Of a stretch of DNA of 64,000 nt, positions 28,783-37,003 are shown piece after piece; position 1 is the first letter of the stretch, and each line of letters opens with the position of its first letter. Source of the DNA: Synechocystis sp. PCC 7338 (GTDB lineage Bacteria; Cyanobacteriota; Cyanobacteriia; Cyanobacteriales; Microcystaceae). The DNA lies in assembly GCF_018282115.1 (NCBI RefSeq), contig NZ_CP054306.1, positions 3,640,691-3,704,690 on the forward strand, in the 5' to 3' direction. The notes beneath the pieces are model-generated. The model was not told the origin of the DNA, made no database searches, and saw only the letters and a program-made list of their open reading frames with translations. The position numbers and the translations under genes are program-made.

Positions 28783-30192
28783 CTAGACTTCGGAGGTGGC
28801 TTCCACGTCAACGGTGGTTTCGTCTCCATCGTCGTCATCCTCAGTTTCTTCCGTTGGGCTGAGGCTACCTTCGGGCAATAGTTCGATGGTGGCCCACTCC
28901 TTGAGCCGGTCTAGCACTTTATTTTCTATCAGGGAACTTTCCACAAAGCTTACCAGCCGGTCTTCGTCGATCTTTTCTCCCTTGAATTCCTGACGGAGTT
29001 CGTCACAGCGTTCCTTGATTTCCGCTTCGGTGGGCTCAATTTTTTCATCCTTGGCGATCGCCCCCATCATCAGTTGGGTTTTCAGGTTGGCGATCGCCTC
29101 CGGGCGGGAATTGTCCTTGAGGGTTTGGAGCATATCATCCCCTTGGCGGAAGAGCTGGGAAACATCCAGACCCATGCGTTCTAATTCCATGGCGGTTTGG
29201 GCCACTAGGCGATCGCACTCCTGTTTGATCATGGTTTCCGGTAAATCCCCGGTGAACAGTTCCCCCAATTTTTGCTTGATGGCGGCTTTAATGTTGTCAT
29301 CGGTGCGTTGTTTGGCCCGATCCTGGAACTGCTTCTCTAGATCCGCCCTCAGTTCATCCATGGTTTCAAACTCGCTGACATCTTCAGCAAAGTCATCGTC
29401 CAATTCGGGTAGTTCCCGGAATTTAATTTCCTTGAGCTTAATTTCAAAGAGCACGTCTTCCCCGGCTACAGCTTCCAAGGGATAGTCCTCGGGAAAGGTT
29501 ACGGGAATAAGTTTGGTTTCGTCGATCGCCATGCCGACAATGCCGTCCACAATCCCGGTAACAAAACGACCCTCCTCCAGGGCCACTTCAAAATCGGAAC
29601 CCTTCACTTCGGCGATCGCCTCTCCGGCTTGGTCACCTTCCGCTACTTCAAAAGCGGCATAGTCCACAATGGCCACATCGCCCAGGGCTGCAGGGCGATC
29701 CTCCACTGGTACTAGGGTAGCCCGTTTTTCCTGTTCTCCCTTGAGCCACTGCTCAACGGCATCGGCACTGTACTCAATTTCTTCCGCCTGGGCGGTGATT
29801 TTTTTGTAGCTCTCCGCCTCATATTCCGCTTCGGGGAACACATCCGCCGCCACTTTAATGGTGAGGGGCCCATCGGGGTCGAAGGTCTGGATCAAGTTTT
29901 CCATGTCCGAGCGCAGGGAAAAATTGCCGATGATGGGCAGTTCTTCCTGCTTAACTGCAGCTTTAATACTGTCGTCGATCAACTCTTCAATGGCCGTGGC
30001 TTTAATGTAGCTTTGTCCCAAACGCTGGATGACAATGGCCCGGGGCACCTTACCCCGACGGAACCCAGGAATATTAACGGTGCGGGTTAACTTTTTGACG
30101 ACGTTCTCGTAAACCTTTTTCGACGCTGTGGCGGGAATCTCAATTTCTAGCCCAACTTGACTATCTGGCAATTTTTCCTGGGTAACTTTCAT
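28783..30192 (-). CDS. tig: Trigger factor (ribosome-associated chaperone)
   Basis: The 469-aa protein starts at ATG 30192 (MKVTQEKLPDSQ). It has the N-terminal ribosome-binding GFRRGKVPR signature, an FKBP-type PPIase domain (VAIVDYAAFEV, FPEDYPLE), and a helical C-terminal domain with an unusually acidic tail (EETEDDDDGDET). It heads the proteostasis cluster with clpP and clpX. Confidence 0.95.
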   Translation of the reverse strand: MKVTQEKLPDSQVGLEIEIPATASKKVYENVVKKLTRTVNIPGFRRGKVPRAIVIQRLGQSYIKATAIEELIDDSIKAAVKQEELPIIGNFSLRSDMENLIQTFDPDGPLTIKVAADVFPEAEYEAESYKKITAQAEEIEYSADAVEQWLKGEQEKRATLVPVEDRPAALGDVAIVDYAAFEVAEGDQAGEAIAEVKGSDFEVALEEGRFVTGIVDGIVGMAIDETKLIPVTFPEDYPLEAVAGEDVLFEIKLKEIKFRELPELDDDFAEDVSEFETMDELRADLEKQFQDRAKQRTDDNIKAAIKQKLGELFTGDLPETMIKQECDRLVAQTAMELERMGLDVSQLFRQGDDMLQTLKDNSRPEAIANLKTQLMMGAIAKDEKIEPTEAEIKERCDELRQEFKGEKIDEDRLVSFVESSLIENKVLDRLKEWATIELLPEGSLSPTEETEDDDDGDETTVDVEATSEV

Positions 30193-30743
30193 TGATGGGA
30201 AATCTCGATGGTGAAACAATGGGGGCAGTGGGCACTAAGTTCACCCCTGGAGGGCTGGGAAGGACTGCACAAATTGGTCTGTGGGCCCTTCTACCCGTGC
30301 TATGCTAGGTTCACTTAGACCGAGGGAAATGTTTCCCTTCTAGCCCCGCAACGCAATGACTCGGGGAAGACCTCTGGCGGTCAACCCAATTGATCATAAT
30401 ATAAGCCGGGTGCCATTTTTCCCTAGGGATAAGAATCTTTTCCTGCCGGGCCCATTGTTCCGTGGGTTAAAATTTTTTCCGTGGTGGCCACCCAGACCCG
30501 TTTGAACAAATTGGGCAAAATCAATAATTTTTCTAGCTGGACAATTCAATAATGGCCTTGCTGTTTACCGGGAAATGCCCTGCGCCACAATTTATTTTTT
30601 CCTTATCTTGCTAATTTTTTGCCCCAATGACTTTGATCAACTTGGCTGGATTGAGCAGCTTAATTGAGCTTAATGCCACTGTCTGAACGCCTTGCCCATC
30701 TTTACAATACAATGATCCTGATTAGCTACTGGAGGAGTAAGCC
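30193..30743. other. 551-bp divergent region between tig and asd
   Basis: No reading frame here is convincing. AGGGAAATGTTTCCCT (30323-30338) is a nearly perfect palindrome with arms of 7 bp, operator-like, about 130 bp upstream of tig; CCCCG...CGGGG (30344-30366) is a second possible stem. TACAAT boxes at 30703-30713 could be the -10 of asd. Confidence 0.4.
30323..30338. promoter_or_regulatory. Operator-like palindrome upstream of tig
   Basis: AGGGAAA and TTTCCCT are separated by TG, giving a 7-2-7 palindrome. Its place between divergent tig and asd suits a transcription-factor site, though an RNA hairpin is also possible. The regulator is unknown. Confidence 0.3.
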
Positions 30744-31760
30744 TTGCCATCACCGATACGCGTTGCCATCCTGGGGGCCACTGGGGCCGTTGGAACAGAA
30801 TTACTGGGACTACTGGCCAGCCGGAATTTTCCCCTGGCGGATTTAAAACTGTTAGCATCCCCCCGTTCTGTGGGTAAAACCCTGGAGTTTCGGGGGGAAA
30901 AGTTACCGATCCAGGCGGTGGACGGGTCAGCCTTTAAAGACTGTGACCTAGTATTAGCCTCCGCAGGGGGTTCCACCTCGAAACGTTGGGCCGAGGAAAT
31001 TACCAAGGCTGGAGCGGTGATGGTGGATAATTCCAGTGCTTTTCGCATGGTGCCGGAAGTACCCCTAGTGGTGCCGGAAATTAATCCCGAGGCGGCCCAA
31101 GACCACCAGGGCATCATTGCCAACCCCAACTGCACGACAATTTTAATGGGGGTAGCGATTTATCCCTTGCACCAAATTCAACCCATTCAACGCATTGTGG
31201 TGGCCACCTATCAGTCCGCTAGTGGAGCTGGGGCCATGGCCATGGAGGAAGTCAAACACCAAAGTCGGGATATCCTGGCAGGGAAAACTCCGCAAGCTAA
31301 GATTTTGCCCTATCCCCTGGCGTTTAACCTCTTCCCCCACAATTCCCCGATCACAGCTAATTATTACTGTGAAGAGGAAATGAAAATGGTGCAGGAAACA
31401 CGGAAAATTTTCGCCGCAGAAGAGATCAGAATTACGGCTACCTGTGTGCGGGTACCAGTGCTCCGGGCCCACTCAGAAGCAGTTAACTTAGAATTTTCCA
31501 CCCCGTTCCCAGTGGAACTAGCCAAAACGGCGATCGCCAAGGCCCCAGGGGTAAAACTGGTGGAGGATTGGCAAAAAAATTATTTCCCCATGCCCATGGA
31601 CGCCACAGGACAGGATGATGTTTTAGTGGGACGTATTCGCCAGGACATTTCCCACCTGAATGGTTTGGACCTATGGTTGTGCGGTGACCAGATTCGTAAA
31701 GGGGCGGCCCTCAATGCGGTGCAAATTGCCGAACTATTGGTGGAGCGGGGTTGGTTGTAG
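30744..31760 (+). CDS. asd: Aspartate-semialdehyde dehydrogenase
   Basis: The 338-aa enzyme makes aspartate semialdehyde for lysine, threonine and methionine. It starts with TTG at 30744, chosen because GGAGGAG (30732-30738) lies just upstream and the sequence continues MPSPIRVAILGATGAVGTELL, a normal N-terminal Rossmann motif. Catalytic Cys is in NPNCTT; SASGAGAMAM, and a late RVPVLRAHSEA segment are present. It is followed by dapA, the next lysine-pathway step. Confidence 0.96.
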   Translation: MPSPIRVAILGATGAVGTELLGLLASRNFPLADLKLLASPRSVGKTLEFRGEKLPIQAVDGSAFKDCDLVLASAGGSTSKRWAEEITKAGAVMVDNSSAFRMVPEVPLVVPEINPEAAQDHQGIIANPNCTTILMGVAIYPLHQIQPIQRIVVATYQSASGAGAMAMEEVKHQSRDILAGKTPQAKILPYPLAFNLFPHNSPITANYYCEEEMKMVQETRKIFAAEEIRITATCVRVPVLRAHSEAVNLEFSTPFPVELAKTAIAKAPGVKLVEDWQKNYFPMPMDATGQDDVLVGRIRQDISHLNGLDLWLCGDQIRKGAALNAVQIAELLVERGWL

Positions 31761-31820
31761 AATTTTTCCAAACCCGCTGATGATCACTTATCCGTTGCCC
31801 TTTTTCCGTTGAGATAGTCT

Positions 31821-32726
31821 ATGGCTGATTTTGTAAACGCTTCCCCCTTTGGCTCTGTGTTAACTGCTATGGTCACCCCCTTCAATGCCGACGGCGGGGT
31901 TGATTATGGGGTAGCGGAAAAATTGGCTGACCATCTTATTACCCATGGTAGTGACGGCCTGGTGGTCTGTGGCACCACGGGGGAGTCCCCCACACTCTCC
32001 TGGGAGGAAGAGCATGAACTATTTCGGGTGGTTACACAAACCGTCGGCGATCGGGGTTCCGTCATTGCGGGCACCGGCTCCAACTGCACCCGAGAGGCCA
32101 TGGAAGCGACCCAAATTGCGGCCAAGTTGGGGGTAGATGGTTCCCTCCAAGTGGTGCCTTACTATAACAAGCCGCCCCAGGAAGGTTTATTGGCCCATTT
32201 CGAGGCGATCGCCCGCTGTGCCCCGGAGTTGCCCATGATGTTGTATAACATTCCCGGCAGAACAGGCCAAAATTTGGCTCCGGAAACGGTGTGCCGTCTG
32301 GCGGAGGTGGAAAACATTGTGGCCATCAAAGAAGCCACCGGCAGTTTGGAGCAAGCTTCCCTGATCCGGGCCCAGACACCGGAAGATTTTGCCATCTATG
32401 CTGGGGATGATGTGCTCACTTTACCTCTCCTGGCCGTGGGAGGAGCCGGGGTGGTCAGCGTGGCCAGCCATCTCGTTGGCGATCGCCTACAGGCCATGGT
32501 GCAAAACTTTGCCCAGGGAGCAACGGCCCAAGCCCTCGAAATTCATTTGCAGTTAATCCCCCTATTTAAAATTCTCTTCTGTGCCACCAACCCCATCCCC
32601 GTCAAAACGGCCCTAGGACTCCAGGGTTGGCCCGTGGGAGCCTTCAGACCCCCTCTCTGTGCTCTGTCCTCCGGTCACACCGAACAACTGCAGACCGTAC
32701 TAAGGGATTTAGCCTTACTTCCCTAG
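31821..32726 (+). CDS. dapA: 4-hydroxy-tetrahydrodipicolinate synthase
   Basis: The 301-aa TIM-barrel enzyme condenses pyruvate with aspartate semialdehyde. [17 protein letters not shown] and the Schiff-base Lys in VAIKEATG are visible. It lies 60 bp downstream of asd, an operon by function and spacing. Confidence 0.96.
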   Translation: MADFVNASPFGSVLTAMVTPFNADGGVDYGVAEKLADHLITHGSDGLVVCGTTGESPTLSWEEEHELFRVVTQTVGDRGSVIAGTGSNCTREAMEATQIAAKLGVDGSLQVVPYYNKPPQEGLLAHFEAIARCAPELPMMLYNIPGRTGQNLAPETVCRLAEVENIVAIKEATGSLEQASLIRAQTPEDFAIYAGDDVLTLPLLAVGGAGVVSVASHLVGDRLQAMVQNFAQGATAQALEIHLQLIPLFKILFCATNPIPVKTALGLQGWPVGAFRPPLCALSSGHTEQLQTVLRDLALLP

Positions 32727-32939
32727 GGGAGAGAAGCCCGGGATAACTGTTGGGTCAACCGGAGGAAAATAGACTGGATCAAAGAAGAAAATTGACCTTA
32801 GCCATGTCAGTCAAAGGGCCGCAATAACTGGCCACAATAATTTTTGATCAATTATCATCAACACCATTGTTAAACCCCAACCCAATGTTGATAATTTCTC
32901 GATTTTTTTCTCAGCATAGGTACTTATCTGGAGAGTGTG

Positions 32940-32948
32940 TGCTAGAAT
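32940..32948 (+). promoter_or_regulatory. Possible extended -10 promoter for the RNase J gene
   Basis: TGC-TAGAAT fits an extended -10; the -35 region (TACTTA 32921-32926) is poor. Start would be near 32955, leaving a leader of about 450 nt that could hold regulatory structure, as RNase genes often control their own mRNA. Confidence 0.3.
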
Positions 32949-33120
32949 GGCATGAACTTAAGAGCGAAGTAAGTTTTTCAATCCCGTCCAAACCTGAATA
33001 GATAATCCATCCTCTATGCAAGCTAGTTCATTACACCGATTAGCTACCAGCTTTAGCGTTTTCTCCCAAGGTTCCATAGTTTCCGAGTCCAGGATGAGCT
33101 AAGTTTTTCCCAATCAGTCT

Positions 33121-33276
33121 TCATTTCCGCTCTCCGGCACTAGAGCTTGCTTTCTCCCCAATGGCTTCAGAGATCACAAATACATTCACTCCCTGGGACT
33201 TTGCCAAAATTTGATTCTGCCCATCCCCATTCCCCAAGAAACCAGGTGGAATACTAACCAAAAGATTGAATTGCAT
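33121..33276 (-). pseudogene. Possible remnant of a small gene, 51 codons, antisense to the RNase J leader
   Basis: The frame runs from ATG 33276 to TGA 33121 and reads MQFNLLVSIPPGFLGNGDG, then ILAKSQGVNVFVISEAIGEK. Just upstream on the same strand, in other frames, are stretches such as AQLEEIKEKLRLE and GLSDQQMTNAIQSF that end in stops. Together they suggest a gene broken by frameshifts and stops, but I know no relative and chance cannot be excluded. Confidence 0.25.
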
Positions 33277-33404
33277 TGGTCATTTGCTGGTCACTTAGCC
33301 CCACTTTTGCTCTATTCAAGCCTCAGTTTTTCTTTGATTTCTTCAAGTTGTGCCGCAACTGTTGATTTTTTCTAGCTAAATTACAACGTTTTTTTATTTA
33401 CACT

Positions 33405-35321
33405 ATGGCTAAAAATACCCAAACCCCTACCCTCAAAATTCTTCCCCTCGGTGGCCTGCACGAAATTGGCAAAAACACCTGTGTCTTTGAGTACGACGAT
33501 GAAATTTTACTGCTCGATGCTGGACTCGCTTTTCCCACCGATGACATGCATGGCGTCAATGTTGTACTGCCCGATATGACCTATTTGAGGGAAAATCGCG
33601 AGAAAATTAAGGGCATGGTGGTTACCCACGGCCACGAAGACCACATTGGTGGCATCGCCTATCACCTCAAACAGTTTGACATTCCCATTATCTACGGCCC
33701 CAGGCTAGCCATGGCCCTACTGCGGGACAAACTGGAGGAAGCGGGCATGCTAGAGCGCACCAATTTACAAACCGTCTCCCCCCGGGAAATGGTGCGTTTG
33801 GGTAAATCCTTTGTGGTGGAGTTTATCCGCAACACCCACTCCATTGCCGACAGTTACTGCCTGGCCATCCACACGCCCCTGGGGGTAGTTATGCACAGCG
33901 GGGACTTTAAAATTGACCATACCCCCATTGATGGCGAATTTTTCGACCTGCAAAAGGTGGCGGAATATGGAGAAAAAGGAGTGCTTTGTTTACTGAGCGA
34001 CTCCACCAATGCGGAAGTACCGGGCATTACCCCCTCCGAGGCCTCCGTCATTCCTAATCTAGACCGGGTTTTTTCCCAGGCGGAAGGTCGTTTGATGGTG
34101 ACTACCTTTGCTTCTTCCGTGCACCGGGTCAATATTATTCTCAGCTTGGCCCAAAAACATCAGCGGAAAGTGGCGGTGGTGGGACGGTCGATGCTCAATG
34201 TCATTGCCCATGCCCGTAAGTTGGGTTACATCAAATGCCCAGACAATTTGTTTGTGCCCTTGAAGGCGGCCCGCAATTTGCCGGACCAACAACAGTTAAT
34301 TTTAACCACCGGCTCCCAGGGGGAACCCCTTGCGGCCATGACCCGGATTTCTAAGGGAGAACATCCCCAGATTAAGATTCGCCAGGGTGATACGGTGGTC
34401 TTTTCGGCTAATCCCATCCCCGGTAACACTATTGCGGTGGTTAACACCATCGATCGCCTGATGATGCAGGGGGCCAATGTAATTTACGGTAAACACCAGG
34501 GCATCCACGTTTCTGGCCATGCTTCCCAAGAAGAACACAAAATGTTGCTGGCCCTCACCCGACCCAAGTTCTTCGTCCCTGTGCACGGGGAACACCGTAT
34601 GTTGGTCAAACACTCCCAGATGGCCCAGGCCCAGGGCATTCCCAGTGAAAACATTGTCATTGTCAATAATGGTGATGTAATTGAACTGACCGGCGATCGA
34701 ATCCGGGTGGCGGGGCAAGTGCCTTCCGGCATTGAATTAGTAGATCAGGCGGGGATTGTCCACGAAAGTACTATGGCGGAGCGGCAACAAATGGCCGAAG
34801 ACGGTCTGGTGACGGTGGCGGCGGCCCTGAGCAAAACTGGTACATTGTTAGCTTATCCGGAAGTCCATTGCCGAGGCGTGGTGATGACCATTCAACCTAA
34901 ATTGCTGGAAGAACTGATCGTGCGTACCATCGAGAATTTCCTTACGGAGCGGTGGTCAGAGTTCACCCATGGTTCCAACGGCTCCACGGAGGTTAGTTGG
35001 AATGCCTTACAAAAAGAGTTGGAGTCCAGCCTGCAACGACTAATTAAACGGGAACTGCAAAGTAGTCCCATGGTTTTGTTGATGTTACAAACTGATACGC
35101 CCATCGAACTGGATCAAGTCCCCCAAAGCATCAGCGTCAGCTCTAGTACTCCAACACCCCGTAAAAAAGTGGTTCTCACTAATAAAACTCCAGAACCGAA
35201 GGTGAAAGCTAAACCGGAGAAAAAAGTGGTTGCCACTGCCGAACCTAGCGCCCAACCGGTCAGTACAACTAAGGTTTACCGTCGTAGCCGCAAGCGCTCC
35301 ACCACTTCTGTTTCTTCCTAA
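33405..35321 (+). CDS. rnj: Ribonuclease J
   Basis: The 638-aa metallo-beta-lactamase/beta-CASP RNase processes and degrades RNA. THGHEDHIGG (residues 75-84) holds the metal-binding His/Asp, with NTHSIADSY, MHSGDFKID, and the beta-CASP region ISGxHAS-type HVSGHASQEE. About 90 residues of basic, low-complexity C-terminus (TPRKKVVLTNK... RRSRKRS) extend beyond the core and could bind RNA. Confidence 0.95.
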   Translation: MAKNTQTPTLKILPLGGLHEIGKNTCVFEYDDEILLLDAGLAFPTDDMHGVNVVLPDMTYLRENREKIKGMVVTHGHEDHIGGIAYHLKQFDIPIIYGPRLAMALLRDKLEEAGMLERTNLQTVSPREMVRLGKSFVVEFIRNTHSIADSYCLAIHTPLGVVMHSGDFKIDHTPIDGEFFDLQKVAEYGEKGVLCLLSDSTNAEVPGITPSEASVIPNLDRVFSQAEGRLMVTTFASSVHRVNIILSLAQKHQRKVAVVGRSMLNVIAHARKLGYIKCPDNLFVPLKAARNLPDQQQLILTTGSQGEPLAAMTRISKGEHPQIKIRQGDTVVFSANPIPGNTIAVVNTIDRLMMQGANVIYGKHQGIHVSGHASQEEHKMLLALTRPKFFVPVHGEHRMLVKHSQMAQAQGIPSENIVIVNNGDVIELTGDRIRVAGQVPSGIELVDQAGIVHESTMAERQQMAEDGLVTVAAALSKTGTLLAYPEVHCRGVVMTIQPKLLEELIVRTIENFLTERWSEFTHGSNGSTEVSWNALQKELESSLQRLIKRELQSSPMVLLMLQTDTPIELDQVPQSISVSSSTPTPRKKVVLTNKTPEPKVKAKPEKKVVATAEPSAQPVSTTKVYRRSRKRSTTSVSS

Positions 35322-35414
35322 TATCGAGTATTGTTTTGGCTGGGGTTCTTGGTGTTTTATCCATTGGGCCCCGGCCAATTTCTTTGTCAGTCCGGTAATT
35401 GTCGAGCAAAATTA

Positions 35415-36149
35415 ATGTCCACTGTAATTCCTACTTCCCAAGAGCCTGTCACCCTCCCCAATGAAATTCTGGAAATTTCCATTAGCATTGCCGTCAAGGA
35501 GCTAGACCCAAGCCTGGTCAATGAACAATTTTTGAAGTTCAGTGGCATTGTGCCCAACGAATGGGAGTTGAATCAACAGCCAGTGGTGAGTAAAGCTGGC
35601 TCCCAATTGGTGTTTAAAAATGGACTCAGCATTGTGGCCCAGCCCCGTTCCTTGACGTTTTTAGAAGGGATGAACGATAAAACCGTGGAAGTGATAAACG
35701 TGGGCAAAGTCGCCAGTGCCTTTGTAGAAAAATTACCCAATGCCCAATATAACGGCGTGGTAGTAACCCCCAAATGCCTAATTCCCCTGCCGGATCAAAA
35801 CGACGGTGCTCGAAAGTTCATTACTGGTACTTTGCTGGCATCTGGTTCCTGGCAAGATTTGGGCAAAGCCCCCGTACAGGCGGCGGTGGAATTCACCTAT
35901 CTTTTGGAAGGCTGTCAATTTAACCTTAAAGTTAACCAAGCGACTTTGCAGATTCCTGATCGCCAGGCGGTGAGTGCGTTGTTGTTTGCGGGTAATTTTA
36001 ATTACAGCTTGAACAATCCTAACCCCCAAGAACGGGTAAACGTAGCAAAACAGTACATTGAAGCGTGGCAATCTGACTTGGATACATTTCGAGCTATTGT
36101 CCACGAAAAATTCTTGGCCGAGCAACAGCCCCAAACGGTTTTTGGTTAA
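35415..36149 (+). CDS. Conserved hypothetical protein
   Basis: The 244-aa protein starts at ATG 35415 (MSTVIPTSQEPVTLP); an in-frame TTG at 35331 would add 28 low-quality residues. It is soluble, beta-rich in the middle (NGLSIVAQPRSLTFLEG, VAAVEFTYLLEGCQFNLKVN) with a helical C-terminus (YIEAWQSDLDTFRAIVHE). I recognise no domain. It sits between RNase J and coaE on the same strand. Confidence 0.75.
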   Translation: MSTVIPTSQEPVTLPNEILEISISIAVKELDPSLVNEQFLKFSGIVPNEWELNQQPVVSKAGSQLVFKNGLSIVAQPRSLTFLEGMNDKTVEVINVGKVASAFVEKLPNAQYNGVVVTPKCLIPLPDQNDGARKFITGTLLASGSWQDLGKAPVQAAVEFTYLLEGCQFNLKVNQATLQIPDRQAVSALLFAGNFNYSLNNPNPQERVNVAKQYIEAWQSDLDTFRAIVHEKFLAEQQPQTVFG

Positions 36150-36213
36150 TTAATTCTCTCTGTCTTCCAGTTTCAGACCAGGAAGTTAACCAGTAAAAAC
36201 TCGTATTTTATCC

Positions 36214-36819
36214 ATGAATACCAGGCCCCCTCGACAACGATTGATTGGTTTGACAGGGGGCATTGCCACGGGCAAAAGTACTGTCACAGATCTTTTAAAT
36301 CAAAAATATGGCGTTCCCATTCTTGACGCCGACCTTTATGCTCGCCTATCAGTGGCACCGGGTTCTGGGATTCTATTGGCGATCGCCAGGCGTTACGGCC
36401 CGGAAATTGTCGATCAACGGGGACAATTAAATCGGCAAGCCCTGGGGGAAATTATTTTCAATAATGTCCAGGAAAAACAATGGCTGGAGTCCCAAATTCA
36501 TCCCTTTGTTAAGCAGTGTTTTTGGTCTGCCTTAGCTCAATTAGAACAGGAGCAAACGGTGGTATTGAGTATCCCCCTATTGTTTGAAGCCCAGTTAACG
36601 CATTGGGTGACAGAAATTTGGGTGGTGACCTGTGACCCGACACAGCAAGTAGAAAGATTAATTAGGCGCAATGGTTTGACGGAGGCACAGGCTTTAGCCC
36701 GCCTTGCCAGTCAGATGCCTTTAGCGGAAAAAATTGCCCAAGCGGATGTGGTGCTGGATAACTCTGGGCAAATTGCCGACTTAGAACCACAAATTGTCAG
36801 GGCTTGGGATAACCGTTAA
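36214..36819 (+). CDS. coaE: Dephospho-CoA kinase
   Basis: The 201-aa P-loop kinase performs the last step of CoA synthesis. It shows GLTGGIATGKSTV, DADLYAR, and the lid region VERLIRRNGLTEAQALARLASQ. Normal length. Confidence 0.95.
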   Translation: MNTRPPRQRLIGLTGGIATGKSTVTDLLNQKYGVPILDADLYARLSVAPGSGILLAIARRYGPEIVDQRGQLNRQALGEIIFNNVQEKQWLESQIHPFVKQCFWSALAQLEQEQTVVLSIPLLFEAQLTHWVTEIWVVTCDPTQQVERLIRRNGLTEAQALARLASQMPLAEKIAQADVVLDNSGQIADLEPQIVRAWDNR

Positions 36820-36882
36820 CATTTTGTTGCACTGATACTCCAACTTGGCGATCGCCAGAGCGCAAACTGGACTAAGATTAAG

Positions 36883-36935
36883 TTCCGCCGCGGTAAACGA
36901 AGCCCAAGAACCCCTCGGGACGGAAATCGGCGGAA
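36883..36935. other. Perfect 8-bp inverted repeat around a 37-nt insert
   Basis: TTCCGCCG (36883-36890) and CGGCGGAA (36928-36935) form a perfect stem; the insert can pair further (CCC with GGG around AAGAACCCCTCGGGA). It lies in the 184-bp gap between coaE and the large Toprim/helicase-like gene. No T run follows, so it is not a classical terminator. It could be a structured leader or a small RNA. Confidence 0.4.
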
Positions 36936-37003
36936 TTTACATATTTTAGCTACTACCATATTTAGCGCTTTGCCTCTACAATAAGACTCCCCGCACACTA
37001 GAT

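Larger units (their letters stand above)
32727..33404. other. 678-bp gap between dapA and RNase J
   Basis: The gap is much longer than neighbours. It contains a promoter-like TGcTAGAAT (32940-32948), which would give an RNase J leader of about 450 nt, and on the other strand a 51-codon frame plus adjacent fragments that look like a broken small gene. Confidence 0.45.

Noticed and set aside
30193..30743. Possible SRP RNA, tmRNA or RNase P RNA in the tig/asd gap because of several GC stems
   Set aside because: None of the diagnostic motifs (GGUCAGG-type SRP loop, tmRNA tag and acceptor ends, GAGGAAAGTCC of RNase P RNA) is present.
36816..36998. 60-codon frame on the minus strand in the coaE to Toprim/helicase gap
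   Set aside because: Arg-rich sequence typical of a random frame through a GC-rich inverted repeat; no family or start support.
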